Source: Corallochytrium limacisporum
Taxonomy: Eukaryota; Opisthokonta
NCBI GenBank assembly: GCA_002811645.1
Contig: PDIP01000030.1
Coordinates: forward strand, 152,383 to 216,382
Reading direction: 5' to 3'
DNA: 64,000 bases
The notes beneath the pieces were generated by a model. The model was not told the origin of the DNA, made no database searches, and saw nothing but the letters and a program-made list of their open reading frames with translations. A program made the translations under genes and the position numbers. This document shows, one piece after another, positions 21,876 through 32,436 of the stretch (position 1 is its first letter; every line of letters begins with the position of its first letter).

Positions 21876-23339
21876 TTATGACAATATCATATGATGTCGC
21901 ATTGCAATGATCAGAGGACTCGGTTCGATCTCTTCCTGCATAATGTCGTCCACGATGTGATCGGAAGGCATGTCCAGCATTCGCTTGATCCGCAGTACCA
22001 ACTGATGACGCAAGGAATCCATAGTTTGTGTGCATTGCTGTTGCCCCAGACAAGGACGTAGCCGCATTGTGTAGTCTGGATGAAATTCCAGGAGGCCGTC
22101 GTAATCTGGCACTTCATCTGGTGGCTTCTCCCCCAAGCATTGGGCAGTCAGATGACACCATAGTTTCGCTGTTGCAGTCTCATTATAGCCGCCACCACCG
22201 AGGACCAGCATCGGAATGTTCCAGCTTTTCAGCAGATTTAGGACGGAGACATGGGCTTCTTCTGTCAGGTTGAAGATTTTGTGAGGATCCATTGCCAATC
22301 CATCTGCGCCGCATTGTACAACCACACAATCAGGAGTGAAGGATGTCCTAAGTGCGTTCAATGCCAAGCTAGCTGCGCAATAGAAGTCCGTGTCCGAGCA
22401 ATACTCTGGCATTGGAACGTTGAGATTATACCCTTCACCTTTGCCCTCTCCAGTGTACTCCAACTGGCCAGTTCCTGGAAAGAATCCTGATGCCTGATAG
22501 TGCATGCTCATAGTGTATACGCTGTTGGAATGAGCAAATGCCTTCTCAATCGCATCACCATGGTGCAAGTCGAGATCGACGTAAAGTACCCTCCTGAACC
22601 TCTTTCTCAACTCCAAAATGGCAAGCACAATATCGTTCACAAAACAGAATCCAGACGCATTGTTCCTGAAAGCATGGTGCCACCCTCCAAACCAATTTAT
22701 GGCAACGTCGACCTGGCCGTGCAGCAAAGCACGAGCAGCAGACAGCGACGAGCCAGCAGCATACGATGCAAAATCTGCTACTCCTGTGAATAAGGGACAA
22801 TCATCAAGCAGGCCGTGCTCTGCAAGTCTTCGATCAGTGGCATCTGTTCCCATAGTTTCGGAACCCGCTGATTTTCCCTCAGAAAGCAACAGATCAATGT
22901 ACTCGGAACCATGAAACTGCTGTAAATCCTTACGATCCGCAGGCATACATGGAATTGAAATGCATTTGTCTACAAATCCAGTTGCTTCGAGTAGTGAAAA
23001 CACCAGTTTGGTGCGCCGTCCGTATTTCGGAGACCTCTCGAAAGCGCGAACGGCTGGATCTGACAAAACTAATCCGACGATCCTCTCAGAATCATCGTCA
23101 AGTGTTTCCATTGATGCCCGATGTCCCGGTCGCGGTGTAGCCATGACCTTATCATTACTGCATACCCGTTTCAATGGACGTGCGGGAGGACCAGCGGAAG
23201 GGGTCCTAACTACCTTGGGCACTCGGACTCTCGGACTTGCAAGTTCCATGTCACCATCGTCGAATTCATAGGGATCCCGTCCCTGAAACCGACCCAATCG
23301 GTCCGGTCTTGGAAACTTTAAACTTGTGTTAGTCACCAT
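21876..23339 (-). CDS. HDAC8: Class I histone deacetylase, HDAC8/Hos1-like
   Basis: A 487-residue zinc-dependent deacetylase. The catalytic His pair is in NWFGGWHHA (221-222). Zinc ligands are in YVDLDLHHGD (Asp257, His259) and CGADGLAMDP (Asp346), and the catalytic Tyr is in GGGGYN (385). The segment after it (KLWCHLTAQCLGE, then a PDY motif) resembles HDAC8 more than HDAC1/2 or Hda1. The first 85 residues are a basic, Pro-rich extension not found in human HDAC8. HDAC8 acts on histones and on cohesin SMC3 in animals; the substrate here is unknown. The ATG at 23339 is the first in frame. Confidence 0.9.
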   Translation of the reverse strand: MVTNTSLKFPRPDRLGRFQGRDPYEFDDGDMELASPRVRVPKVVRTPSAGPPARPLKRVCSNDKVMATPRPGHRASMETLDDDSERIVGLVLSDPAVRAFERSPKYGRRTKLVFSLLEATGFVDKCISIPCMPADRKDLQQFHGSEYIDLLLSEGKSAGSETMGTDATDRRLAEHGLLDDCPLFTGVADFASYAAGSSLSAARALLHGQVDVAINWFGGWHHAFRNNASGFCFVNDIVLAILELRKRFRRVLYVDLDLHHGDAIEKAFAHSNSVYTMSMHYQASGFFPGTGQLEYTGEGKGEGYNLNVPMPEYCSDTDFYCAASLALNALRTSFTPDCVVVQCGADGLAMDPHKIFNLTEEAHVSVLNLLKSWNIPMLVLGGGGYNETATAKLWCHLTAQCLGEKPPDEVPDYDGLLEFHPDYTMRLRPCLGQQQCTQTMDSLRHQLVLRIKRMLDMPSDHIVDDIMQEEIEPSPLIIAMRHHMILS

Positions 23340-24284
23340 GATATGGAACTTTCTGAAACCTCAAGATTACGGCACTCACATTTTGGATCACTCTCATGGG
23401 TGCTTGCGGATCTTTTCTCGGCAACGGTTTACGTTTCGATATACTCCTGCACCGAAGCGGGGAAGAATATCTACATCCCCAGGTTTACCCACAGTTATTC
23501 CGACTATCTATCCTGAAGTAGCATGGTTTGATCAGGCTGAGTGTACCCAATTTGTGTATTGGCAATGATGCATCCTTACCTGTGGAGGCCATCGGGTCTC
23601 GATGCGGCACCGGGCTTGCCACTTTTTCCAACCGTCCCGCCCTGAGGCAGTGTGCCTGATTGCGGGACGCACCGGCGGGGATCCCGCCGAAGCGCAGCGG
23701 GACTGATTGCGCGAAAATCCCTTCCCCCTCTTCTTTGGTCACACTTCCCTCCTCGTTGCCACAGCCAAGCGCCACCGCTAGCCAAAATGAGTTTTCTGCG
23801 CAGATCTTTATATTTTTGCCAGTGAGATTTAGAGAGAGGGCCACCCGCAGCGCACACAGACCCGGGCACTGCGAAACTCTTGTGCCACCGAATATTTCTG
23901 AGCGGCGCTGTGATATAAGGGTAATCCTCCCTCGCTTTGCACACATGGGTCAGTGATTTATGTGTACACTGGGGACGGCGACGAATGAAGATTTCCTCAA
24001 TGGGGATCAGAGTACCGTCCGCGATGATGAAGAGCCGGTTAAACCTTTTCAAGGCATCGCTACCGGTTGTTCTGTTCGCTCCTCCCAAATCGAAGACCGG
24101 GCGGACGGTCGTCAAGTCTGGACGGATGAGGCTCATATACTAGCGTGGCGTTGTTACAAACTGCCCGTGGAGAGACACATCGTTTTCTTGGTACTTCAGG
24201 CGTTGTCGAGGATCTGACGCTACATCCCATGCCGCTCGCAATCGAGACTGGACTTTGGTCAGTCTGTAGAATCCTGTCTATTTG
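23340..24284. other. Head-to-head interval HDAC8 / DHX36
   Basis: 945 bp with no recognisable gene. The E2F-like octamer GCGCGAAA is at 23709-23716, beside an inverted GC block (GGCGGGGATCCCGCC) near 23675. Open frames on both strands are overlapping and featureless. Confidence 0.5.
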
Positions 24285-27251
24285 ATGTATGAGAGGGATC
24301 ATAGCAAGGGGAAGCAGTGGAGGACAGGATATACTGGTGGGCACCATGGCCAGCGCGGCCGCGGCCGTGGCCGTGGCCGTGGTCACATGCGAAGGGACAA
24401 TCTTGAAAGCCCCCATGCGACGGAGACATACGCACAACAGTCTGACCATAGAACGCGAGGACCACCTCCAAATTTGAGGGGTCGTGAAATAGGAATGTGG
24501 TATGCGGCAAGAGGCAAGGCGAGGAAGACCGAGAAAGAGAGAAAGGAACGAAACGTTGTTAGCGTCAGTAAAGAACAAGAAATGCGCATATACAAATTGC
24601 TTGATGATTTTTCAAAACAAGCAGCAAACAACGCTGAGATGACTCCTTTTAGAGATCCCGAGCGTGAAGAAGCAAAACCAACAACAGATTTTGAAGAAGA
24701 AGATGACGTGGCTATGAGGTTTCGTGAAGCCGCCGGTATCAGCGCACATTGGAACATTCAACGACTAGAAAAAGACCAAGTCTGGGACGCGCAAATCTAT
24801 AGAGAATGGACCCATCACAAGGCAAAGTCTAAGGAGTATGTCGAGTCACTTGACACACGGAAACGACTACCCACGTACCAAATGGCCAACGATGTACTCG
24901 CGACAGTGAAGAACAGCGCAGTCACTGTTGTCTCAGGTGAGACTGGCTGTGGCAAAACCACGCAGGTCCCTCAGTTGATACTTGATGACGCTATCGCTCA
25001 TGAGAGGGCCTCGTTATGTCATATTGTTGTTACTCAACCTCGGCGCATCAGTGCAATTAGCGTAGCTCATCGCGTGGCTTCAGAGCGTGGCGAATCTTTG
25101 GGCCAAAGCATCGGGTACAACATCCGGTTAGAGAACAGAGAGCCGAGAGCACGAGGGAGCATTACATTCTGTACAACAGGAATTCTTTTGCGGCGCCTGA
25201 CCAGCGATACCACCTTTCAGGGGGTTAGCCACGTGATTGTTGATGAAGTTCATGAGCGAGACATGATCAGTGACTTCCTCTTAATTCTACTTAAGCGTTT
25301 ACATCGTACGAGACCTGATCTCAAAATTATTCTGATGAGTGCAACCATCAATTCTGACGTCTTTGTACGATATTTCGAAGGTGCCCCACACATAGCAATC
25401 CCGGGAAGGCAGTTTCCAGTCTCTGAGATATTCTTGGAGGACATTGTGCCAAAACTGCAGTATCATGTTGATCAGCCACAGTACCGCGAACGGAGATCTC
25501 GCACAAAGAAATGGAGACGAACTGAGTCTGAATCAAAAGATGACCAGCCACTTCAATCTATCCATTTAGCCACTGAGGACTGGGAAAAGCTGCGACAACG
25601 GAACATTGATGAGAATACCATTAGGACTTGCGCAAATCTTGACTATTCGAAAATCGACTACCAACTTCTGGAAAAGGTTATTGAGCACATTGACAGGGAC
25701 TATGAAGGTGGTGGTATTTTGATCTTTCTCCCTGGCTGGACTGACATCAAAAACATTATGTCTAGCCTGCAGTCTCCCCGGTCCCGGTTTGGAAATCAAT
25801 CAAAATATAGGCTACATGCCTTGCATTCTATGATCCCGCAAGCAGACCAGCAAAAGGTTTTTGCAGTGCCGCCATCCGGAGTGAGGAAGATTGTGTTTGC
25901 GACAAATATCGCTGAGACATCCATTACTATCGAAGATATTGTTCATGTGGTGGATTGTGGTAAGATCAAGCAGACGGTTCACGATGTCAAGACAAAAACA
26001 AGTCATTTACTTCCTGTATGGGTGGCGAAAGCGAATGCAAAACAGCGTAAGGGAAGAGCAGGACGTGTAAAATCTGGCAAGGTCTTTCGTTTGTTCACTT
26101 CCTTGCACTATGAGCAATTTCAGGACTTTCAGATTCCCGAACTTTTGCGATCTTCACTTGTTGAGCTGTGTCTTCAGATCAAAGTCATGGAGCTTGGGAA
26201 GGTAGGCCCATTCCTTGCCGAAGCCATTGACCCGCCAAAGGAAGCGCAAATCAAATACGCTATCTCCTTTTTGCAACAAATTCACGGCATGAATTCTGGA
26301 GAGCAGCTCACGTCTTTGGGCCGACACCTGGCACACTTGCCGGTGAATCCTCAGATTGGCCGCCTTCTTATCTTCGGTGCTATCTTTGGCTGCCTGACGC
26401 CGACCCTCATCATAGCGAGTGCACTTGGGCATAAAGATCCCTTCGTTGTTCCGATGGGCAAGGAGGTGCTTGCAGACCAGGCGAGAGCTAAGTTTGCAGG
26501 TGACGGCTACTCGGATCACATAGCTCTTGTGAAGGCCTTTTCACAGTGGGAAGAATCTGGATGCAGTGCCAACTTTGCACGTCGAAACTTTTTGAACCAA
26601 AGCACCCTACTGCTAATGTCTAAGATGTGTAATCAGTTTGAAGACCTATTGCAATCACTTGGGTTTCTACACGGTATGCCACGTTTCCATTTCGATCGCA
26701 ATGCTACCAACGAGAAGCTTTTGCGTGGAATTACCTGTGCAGGTCTCTATCCGCACATTCTTACAAGCTTTGAGAAGAAAAGGTACAGAGTCTTCCGTGA
26801 TGAAGACGGGCAAAGATGTGAGATGCATCCAAAGAGTGTGCTGGACAGTCAGACGCATATTCCATCTAAGTATCTCGCGTACTACATGAAGATGAAGTCG
26901 ACAGCGATCTTTGTACACGATGCTACCGTTGTGTTCCCAATGCACATTGTTTTCTTCGGAGGCGAGTTGGCGTCCGGTGAGGATGAGCATGGGGATCACA
27001 CTGTGATAGTGGATGGCAAGTACAAGTTCCTAGCAGCGAAGTCTACAGCCCGACTTCTCATGAAGCTTCGAACCACCCTTGACGACATTCTCTTGAAGAT
27101 GATTCAAAACCCATTTGGAAGACACGGTACGTCAGAGGCAACCATTATAGAGGAATGCATAGAATTCATACGCAACGAGGAGCTCATGCAGTTCCAAGAC
27201 ATACCCCCCATGGAAGAAGTGAATGATTCCATGTATGTCGTTTCGCAGTGA
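24285..27251 (+). CDS. DHX36: DEAH/RHA helicase, DHX36 (RHAU)-like
   Basis: A 988-residue helicase. The N-terminus is Arg-Gly rich (GRGRGRGRG, about 24-33) and is followed by the RHAU-specific motif NLRGREIGMWYAARGK (about 63-78), which in DHX36 caps the terminal G-tetrad of parallel G-quadruplexes. Helicase motifs are GETGCGKTT (about 218-226), DEVH (320-323), SATIN and QRKGRAGR. HA2 and OB-fold regions follow (LTSLGRHLAHLPVNPQIGRLL, then PKSVLDS). DHX36 unwinds G-quadruplex DNA and RNA. The start is the ATG at 24285; the frame is open one codon further but with TTG. It shares a head-to-head interval with HDAC8. Confidence 0.92.
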   Translation: MYERDHSKGKQWRTGYTGGHHGQRGRGRGRGRGHMRRDNLESPHATETYAQQSDHRTRGPPPNLRGREIGMWYAARGKARKTEKERKERNVVSVSKEQEMRIYKLLDDFSKQAANNAEMTPFRDPEREEAKPTTDFEEEDDVAMRFREAAGISAHWNIQRLEKDQVWDAQIYREWTHHKAKSKEYVESLDTRKRLPTYQMANDVLATVKNSAVTVVSGETGCGKTTQVPQLILDDAIAHERASLCHIVVTQPRRISAISVAHRVASERGESLGQSIGYNIRLENREPRARGSITFCTTGILLRRLTSDTTFQGVSHVIVDEVHERDMISDFLLILLKRLHRTRPDLKIILMSATINSDVFVRYFEGAPHIAIPGRQFPVSEIFLEDIVPKLQYHVDQPQYRERRSRTKKWRRTESESKDDQPLQSIHLATEDWEKLRQRNIDENTIRTCANLDYSKIDYQLLEKVIEHIDRDYEGGGILIFLPGWTDIKNIMSSLQSPRSRFGNQSKYRLHALHSMIPQADQQKVFAVPPSGVRKIVFATNIAETSITIEDIVHVVDCGKIKQTVHDVKTKTSHLLPVWVAKANAKQRKGRAGRVKSGKVFRLFTSLHYEQFQDFQIPELLRSSLVELCLQIKVMELGKVGPFLAEAIDPPKEAQIKYAISFLQQIHGMNSGEQLTSLGRHLAHLPVNPQIGRLLIFGAIFGCLTPTLIIASALGHKDPFVVPMGKEVLADQARAKFAGDGYSDHIALVKAFSQWEESGCSANFARRNFLNQSTLLLMSKMCNQFEDLLQSLGFLHGMPRFHFDRNATNEKLLRGITCAGLYPHILTSFEKKRYRVFRDEDGQRCEMHPKSVLDSQTHIPSKYLAYYMKMKSTAIFVHDATVVFPMHIVFFGGELASGEDEHGDHTVIVDGKYKFLAAKSTARLLMKLRTTLDDILLKMIQNPFGRHGTSEATIIEECIEFIRNEELMQFQDIPPMEEVNDSMYVVSQ

Positions 27252-27473
27252 CCTATTCGTCTGCCCTTTTCACACCTCTTTGCCCCTTATTCGTTTCACA
27301 GATTAAAGAATGCTTCACTTTTCGTATCCATGAAGATGGGATATCAGTTTGTTGCGCTTGGGCGGTGTTGGACACGGGTTCGGCCTAAGGTTCTTGACCA
27401 AAACATTTAGTGTCGTCAATTTTCGATGAGTTTTGCAGTAAAGCTTTAGACTTTATTCGTGTGCGATTGGGTT

Positions 27474-29153
27474 TCACTTTCTCTCAGCGGCGCAACCTGT
27501 CATCTCGAGGACACCAAGGAAGCGAGTGAGTTCCTGCTGAAGCTTCACCTCGGATCGGATGCGATCACGCAATTTCAAGAATTGTTCATCGATGGCTGGC
27601 GAGAGCCCGACGACATCACGGTAAATATCAATGACCATTCGGCTCACGTCGATCAGGAAACGAGCAAAGCGGGGGTTTGCAATATTTTTCTGCAGAAAGT
27701 GCAGAATGGGCTCCAGGGCGGCATCATCACGTCCACTTAAAGCAATGCCCAGGCCACGCCTCCGGGCCAGTTCTTCCATCACGCTGATGACCATGACACT
27801 CTTTCCCTCATTCATTGCAGTGTCAAGAGCATCACGGTAGCGGAAGCGCTTGAGCATCTGATCGTATGCTTTCAGTTTCTGCCTCTTGCCTCCTGTCACA
27901 AAGATCTGCTGCGCGTTGTCGGCGTCGAGGCTGCCCAGACCCGGTCCTCCCTTCAACCTTTCGCCGGACTGGCGCATGAAATATCGATAGGTACCAGCAC
28001 GAAGAGATTTCTTTGCCTCCCGACCCCGTGCTCCGAGAAAGGTCAGATCACCGTATTGTCCGAGCGTGTTAGCTGATCCAAGGGGACCCGTGACCACACT
28101 CTTTGTCTTCGCGCCATCTCGATCAGCAGCATTTGGCCGGTGAGAGAGATGAATATTGCCATCAGCCATACCAGCCACAAGAAAGCGGCTGTGGCGATCC
28201 ATGGCCACACTGAGTACAGGTGCACTATAGGTGAGAGTGTGAACGACATTGAAAGTGTCCAAAGCATAGATTTTCACGCAGCTGTCCAGTCCACCACTCA
28301 GCAGCCGACTTCCAGTTCCATCCAAAGCCAAGCATGTGACATTCTTCTGGTGATTGCGTAGGGTGGTAAAGAGTTTGGAGGTACCAATTGTGTTCCAGAT
28401 CTTAATATCATGTTGTCCAGCAGTGGCCACCATGGTGGATCCTGGCAGGAAGATTATGTCATCGATAGGATCATTATGTTGCATTGTCATCACCGGACCG
28501 TCCGCCCAGTTCTGGCGGGTGTCCCAGAGTTTGGCTGTTCCGTCATATGACCCTGTTATGAAAATTTCTGGTCGCTGTGGATGTGCTCTACCGCCACGAA
28601 TGCGATCCGAGTGTCCTGCACGGACTTCCCAAGCCACTGCTTCACTCGGAATATCAAGAACCTTGATTCTTCCGTCATCACTACCACTGAAGACGCTAGA
28701 TCCCGCCTGTGATGCAAAACAAGCAACATGACATGCCCGCTGATGAGCATTAAAAGAACGTAGTACACTTCTACCCATTGAGTCAAACACTTTCACGACA
28801 CCCGTTTCCGAACCTGCAGCGAGCAGGGTACCATCGTCCCGCCAATTACAGCCGTATGTGTCGTCCTCAAATTTTGTTATGCTACGAACCACTTTACGGC
28901 TCTGCGCAGAATAGATCTGAACTTTCGTTGACGCATTCAAGGCGAACAAGCTGCTAGTACTTGCTCCCCGAGGAACTGGCTGGAAGCAAACGTCTGTAAC
29001 CGTTCCGAATTCCTGGAAGATGGCTGGGAACTTGAAACGCTTCCAGTAGCGGTTCTCTGCAGTTGTCGCCTGCGCAATCTGCGGAAAATCCTTCTGTTGC
29101 AACCGGTTAAAGTCAGTCCGCGTCACCACGCGGCCCTTGACCTCCAAGCTCAT
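27474..29153 (-). CDS. UTP15: U3 snoRNP / small-subunit processome protein Utp15
   Basis: A 559-residue protein of the t-UTP/UtpA subcomplex, needed for early 18S pre-rRNA processing and, in yeast, for rDNA transcription. The first about 370 residues form a WD40 propeller (repeats such as VFSGSDDGRIKVLDI, FITGSYDGTAKLWDT, LLSGGLDSCVKIY). The C-terminal UTP15_C domain starts around residue 430 (FRYRDALDTAMNEGKS, VISVMEELARRRGL). The N-terminal stretch YWKRFKFP is also typical. It sits head to head with AATF, another processome factor, 685 bp apart. Its stop is 222 bp from that of DHX36. Confidence 0.93.
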   Translation of the reverse strand: MSLEVKGRVVTRTDFNRLQQKDFPQIAQATTAENRYWKRFKFPAIFQEFGTVTDVCFQPVPRGASTSSLFALNASTKVQIYSAQSRKVVRSITKFEDDTYGCNWRDDGTLLAAGSETGVVKVFDSMGRSVLRSFNAHQRACHVACFASQAGSSVFSGSDDGRIKVLDIPSEAVAWEVRAGHSDRIRGGRAHPQRPEIFITGSYDGTAKLWDTRQNWADGPVMTMQHNDPIDDIIFLPGSTMVATAGQHDIKIWNTIGTSKLFTTLRNHQKNVTCLALDGTGSRLLSGGLDSCVKIYALDTFNVVHTLTYSAPVLSVAMDRHSRFLVAGMADGNIHLSHRPNAADRDGAKTKSVVTGPLGSANTLGQYGDLTFLGARGREAKKSLRAGTYRYFMRQSGERLKGGPGLGSLDADNAQQIFVTGGKRQKLKAYDQMLKRFRYRDALDTAMNEGKSVMVISVMEELARRRGLGIALSGRDDAALEPILHFLQKNIANPRFARFLIDVSRMVIDIYRDVVGLSPAIDEQFLKLRDRIRSEVKLQQELTRFLGVLEMTGCAAERK

Positions 29154-29838
29154 CGTTAACTATTTTCTTCACAAGACAGATACTTTCTACTTCACTAAAC
29201 CTACATTTCTTCCAATTTACATATGGTCCTTGAACCCATACACTCGTGTGCTATGGACTACCCTGCAGATGCTAACGTGTGGCATGTTCTTAATCTGAAA
29301 AACGTTTTTCAGATAGTCGATAAAGGGGTCCACTTCATGTCTACGCTCGAGAACACAGGCACCCAGACCAAGTGGGTCCCCTTTTCACCACACAGCCCCC
29401 TCGAGATGAGGCCACGAAGACCCGTTTTCCTGGTCTCGCTGTTGCGAGACCCGCGTGGCGCCCATCCGTTCGCTTGCGCACCCCTGTGCTGCATGAAGGG
29501 CGACAAAATGTGGGAGGGGGAGAGAGTTTAAGGGGGTGGGGGAGAGCGGGAGGACGGCGAATCCTACCCCAATACCCGCGAGGTAGGTGGGTCTCTCCAA
29601 CGCCCATTGATACGGGCACCTCTAGGACATTTGGGATTTCGGCTAACAGGATGCCATGAAATGCAATAAGCATAGTTTCGTAGTAGAAAACTATTTCAAC
29701 ACATGTGCTGAGATGTTGAGTGCTTGTGGGAAATCATGCTTCACGCTCTGGTAGTCAAATGAAATGAGACAGTAAAGCAAACCTGTGGTTGCTGGGAGAC
29801 ATGTACACGTTGTAGTGCAAGTGCACTTTCACAATTTC
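29154..29838. promoter_or_regulatory. Divergent promoter region shared by UTP15 and AATF
   Basis: 685 bp between the start codons of two small-subunit processome genes. A G-rich block at about 29508-29565 contains several runs of three to five Gs. No gene is recognisable inside. Shared control is inference from the arrangement. Confidence 0.5.
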
Positions 29839-31356
29839 ATGGTGTCAAAGAAACTCTCTAAGGGCGAGAAACTCGCCCGCAAGTTGGTTCAACCAAAGCT
29901 AGGGGACTATGATCCCGAAAACATTGAGGAGGATGGGTTTGCCTCCGACCGATCAGAGGATGGCTCCGAGCGAGAGGATATCGAAGTAGACCAATACGAA
30001 GAATTGGGTCGTGGACTGCTGCGCAGAGGCGAAATTTTGGATGATCCGAGGTATCAGGGTAAGATTGTAAGCAGAGAAGACCTCAGTGATGAGGGGGATG
30101 GTGACGCAGATGATGATGACGATGAAGAAGTCGACCCAGCAGCCTATGCTAATGTTGAATACGCTTACGAACAAGAAACTGATGACGACGAAGACCATAT
30201 GGAAGAAGATGAATACGGAGCGCCTACAGAACATGGAACCTTCGGGCGGGACGGAGAAGAGCAGGATCTCCTGGATGAGGAGCTAGCAATCCTCGCTGAG
30301 GAAGAAAAGGAACAGGCCCAACAGCTGCAAGACGCCGCTGCTGAAGATGCTGAGAAGGGAAAGCATGTGCGGGAGCAGCTGTCTTTCTATGAAACAGCCA
30401 TGCATATGCGAATCAAACTTCAGAGCCCACTACAACAGATTCAGAAATTACCAGCTCCGGAGGTTCTCCGCCTACTGCGGGAAGGAACCAGCGCAATTCA
30501 AAAGCAAGCCGGTCCTATCCGAGAAGGATTGCAAGATTTGAGGTCTTCATTGACGGGACTCTTATCAGATATTGTTGACATTCAGAGGTTGCTGCTCAGT
30601 TCGAAGGAGGAGACCAAAGCATTGGCAAATCCTTTGAACAAGCTTCACGGTGATCTTGATGAAGGAAGCAGCATTCAGGACCTGCACACAGCAAGTAGGA
30701 ATTTTCATAAGCGATTTGGTGCGTGGAGGGATGACACACTAGACACTTGGCACCGACAGATCCAGGTCAAATCTGGATCCATGGCCCTCCGGGGCCGAAA
30801 ATTTTCCGCCCTTGACCGTCCTCCAAGTGAGCAGATCTCTGCACTGCTTCTCGATCGGGAAAGGGTGATGCTGCGCAGTCAAATGCGCACACAGGCTGCC
30901 CTACTGCGTCCACGGAGCCAAAGCAAATCGAATTCGGATATCAAGGACCACACCAACAGCGGCGATGGGGAGGTTTATATTGACAACGAGTTCTACCACA
31001 ATCTTTTGCGATCCTTCATTGCAAATCGTAGTGACAAGTCCAAAATGGAGCAACGAATTGCTGAACAGATGCAATCTGTTGATCAGGAACTGCGCAAGCA
31101 GAAGCGCAAGAGGCAGGATCCGAAGGCCAGCAAGGGCAAGCGTGTGCGCTACGACACTCATGAGAAACTTGTGGGTTTCATGGCACCACTTGATGCAGGT
31201 ATGATTGAGGACGACCGCCACAGCATTGTGCAAAGCATTTTTGGTGGTGCCATGGTGTCTCGGCTGGCCGAGGTGTCTTCATACCACCGCCAGAATGGTA
31301 AAGTAAACGAGGAGGAGGATGTTACCGTCGACAATGGAGTAAAACTCTTTGGCTGA
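29839..31356 (+). CDS. AATF: AATF/Che-1/Bfr2 ribosome biogenesis factor
   Basis: A 505-residue ortholog of AATF (yeast Bfr2), a nucleolar small-subunit processome component. The first about 170 residues are strongly acidic with Asp/Glu runs. The AATF/Che-1 domain follows (REQLSFYETAMHMRIKLQ onward), and the TRAUB domain closes the protein (EFYHNLLRSFIANR, KASKGKRVRYDTHEKL, VGFMAPLD). The chosen ATG at 29839 begins MVSKKLSKGEKLARKL; the frame upstream lacks an ATG. Stops of this gene and the convergent TPR gene are 57 bp apart. Confidence 0.93.
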   Translation: MVSKKLSKGEKLARKLVQPKLGDYDPENIEEDGFASDRSEDGSEREDIEVDQYEELGRGLLRRGEILDDPRYQGKIVSREDLSDEGDGDADDDDDEEVDPAAYANVEYAYEQETDDDEDHMEEDEYGAPTEHGTFGRDGEEQDLLDEELAILAEEEKEQAQQLQDAAAEDAEKGKHVREQLSFYETAMHMRIKLQSPLQQIQKLPAPEVLRLLREGTSAIQKQAGPIREGLQDLRSSLTGLLSDIVDIQRLLLSSKEETKALANPLNKLHGDLDEGSSIQDLHTASRNFHKRFGAWRDDTLDTWHRQIQVKSGSMALRGRKFSALDRPPSEQISALLLDRERVMLRSQMRTQAALLRPRSQSKSNSDIKDHTNSGDGEVYIDNEFYHNLLRSFIANRSDKSKMEQRIAEQMQSVDQELRKQKRKRQDPKASKGKRVRYDTHEKLVGFMAPLDAGMIEDDRHSIVQSIFGGAMVSRLAEVSSYHRQNGKVNEEEDVTVDNGVKLFG

Positions 31357-31413
31357 TCGACAAAATCACACACTCATTAAAGAAAGCAAGTTACTACACT
31401 CTATATGCAATAT

Positions 31414-32436
31414 TTAGGAGCTCGGCGCCCTTCGATGCTCGTTCTTTAACATTTCTTTCAACCGCGGATCAATGCCCGGGATAGCCATGGCTTCCTCCAG
31501 CACTCGCCGACCAGTATCGGTATCACCTACCCCAAGATACAGCATAGCCTTGTTGTAAAGGGCCTGGCACTTCAAATCCTTGTTCTTTGCATTCCTAGCG
31601 GCTTTGTTTGCTAACTCCAACGCTGGCTCCACTTGGCCACTCTCAAATGCGGCGGTGGAGACTGTGATCATGGCAGTCACGACTTCTTCGTCTCCCTCAC
31701 CCTTCTCTTCCTCGAGAATGGACAGAGCGTATCTCAATGGTTCGATGGCCCTGAGATAGTCGCCTGTTAGCATTCGGAAATGACCCAGCTCACTAGCCAC
31801 CCGCCCAGCAAAGTCACGATCCGCCGTCTCTTGCTGTTCCTTCACGGCCTTCCGGGCCTCCTTGTAGCAGTACTCGAGGCCGACATCTGCTTTATACTTG
31901 TCACCCATCTGTGCATAACACATGGCAATCCGACGGGAAGTGTCTAGGCACTTCATATCCGTCTGTGCATAGCCCATCCGCAGCAGACTCTTTAGCGCTT
32001 CTTTGAAAGTGTGCTGAGCACGATCATACTGTCCAGTAAAATACAACATATTGGCAGAATGGAGCGCGAGAGTGACTGTTTGTGTACTGTCATGGCCGTA
32101 GTCCGTCTCCGCCAGGTCCATCGCTTCTTTCAGGTATGCCTCTGCCTCGTTCGCCTTGCCATGCTTGGCCGCTTTCAAACCCTGTCCCATGAGCAGACGT
32201 GTTTTAACTCTCATACCGTTGTAGGACCCATATTCGTAATAGGAAAAGGAACCCAAGCTCAGGACAGTAAACCCAACAAAGAAGAGACCGACAGCTCTTC
32301 CACGGTCACTGGTCGCTGACATAGACCGCTTGAAGGCAATGTTTGGCGCGGCAGGGATTCTCCTTGCCGCCACAGAGGACAACCATGGTCGACCCGCGAC
32401 ACTTGCCCGTGTAAACCGGCCCACTCTTAGCATCAT
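31414..32436 (-). CDS. Mitochondrial TPR protein (TTC19/Mgr3-like)
   Basis: A 340-residue protein with a basic N-terminal leader (MMLRVGRFTRASVAGRPW), one membrane helix at about residues 48-66 (AVGLFFVGFTVLSLGSFSYY) and at least four TPR-like helical repeats after it. This layout is that of TTC19, which helps complex III assembly, and of yeast Mgr3, an adaptor of the i-AAA protease; both are inner-membrane proteins. I cannot separate the two by eye. Two adjacent ATGs begin the frame. Confidence 0.8.
   Translation of the reverse strand: MMLRVGRFTRASVAGRPWLSSVAARRIPAAPNIAFKRSMSATSDRGRAVGLFFVGFTVLSLGSFSYYEYGSYNGMRVKTRLLMGQGLKAAKHGKANEAEAYLKEAMDLAETDYGHDSTQTVTLALHSANMLYFTGQYDRAQHTFKEALKSLLRMGYAQTDMKCLDTSRRIAMCYAQMGDKYKADVGLEYCYKEARKAVKEQQETADRDFAGRVASELGHFRMLTGDYLRAIEPLRYALSILEEEKGEGDEEVVTAMITVSTAAFESGQVEPALELANKAARNAKNKDLKCQALYNKAMLYLGVGDTDTGRRVLEEAMAIPGIDPRLKEMLKNEHRRAPSS

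Noticed and set aside
24289-24477. Second open frame inside the DHX36 N-terminus
   Set aside because: It is a shadow of the RG-repeat coding sequence read in another frame.
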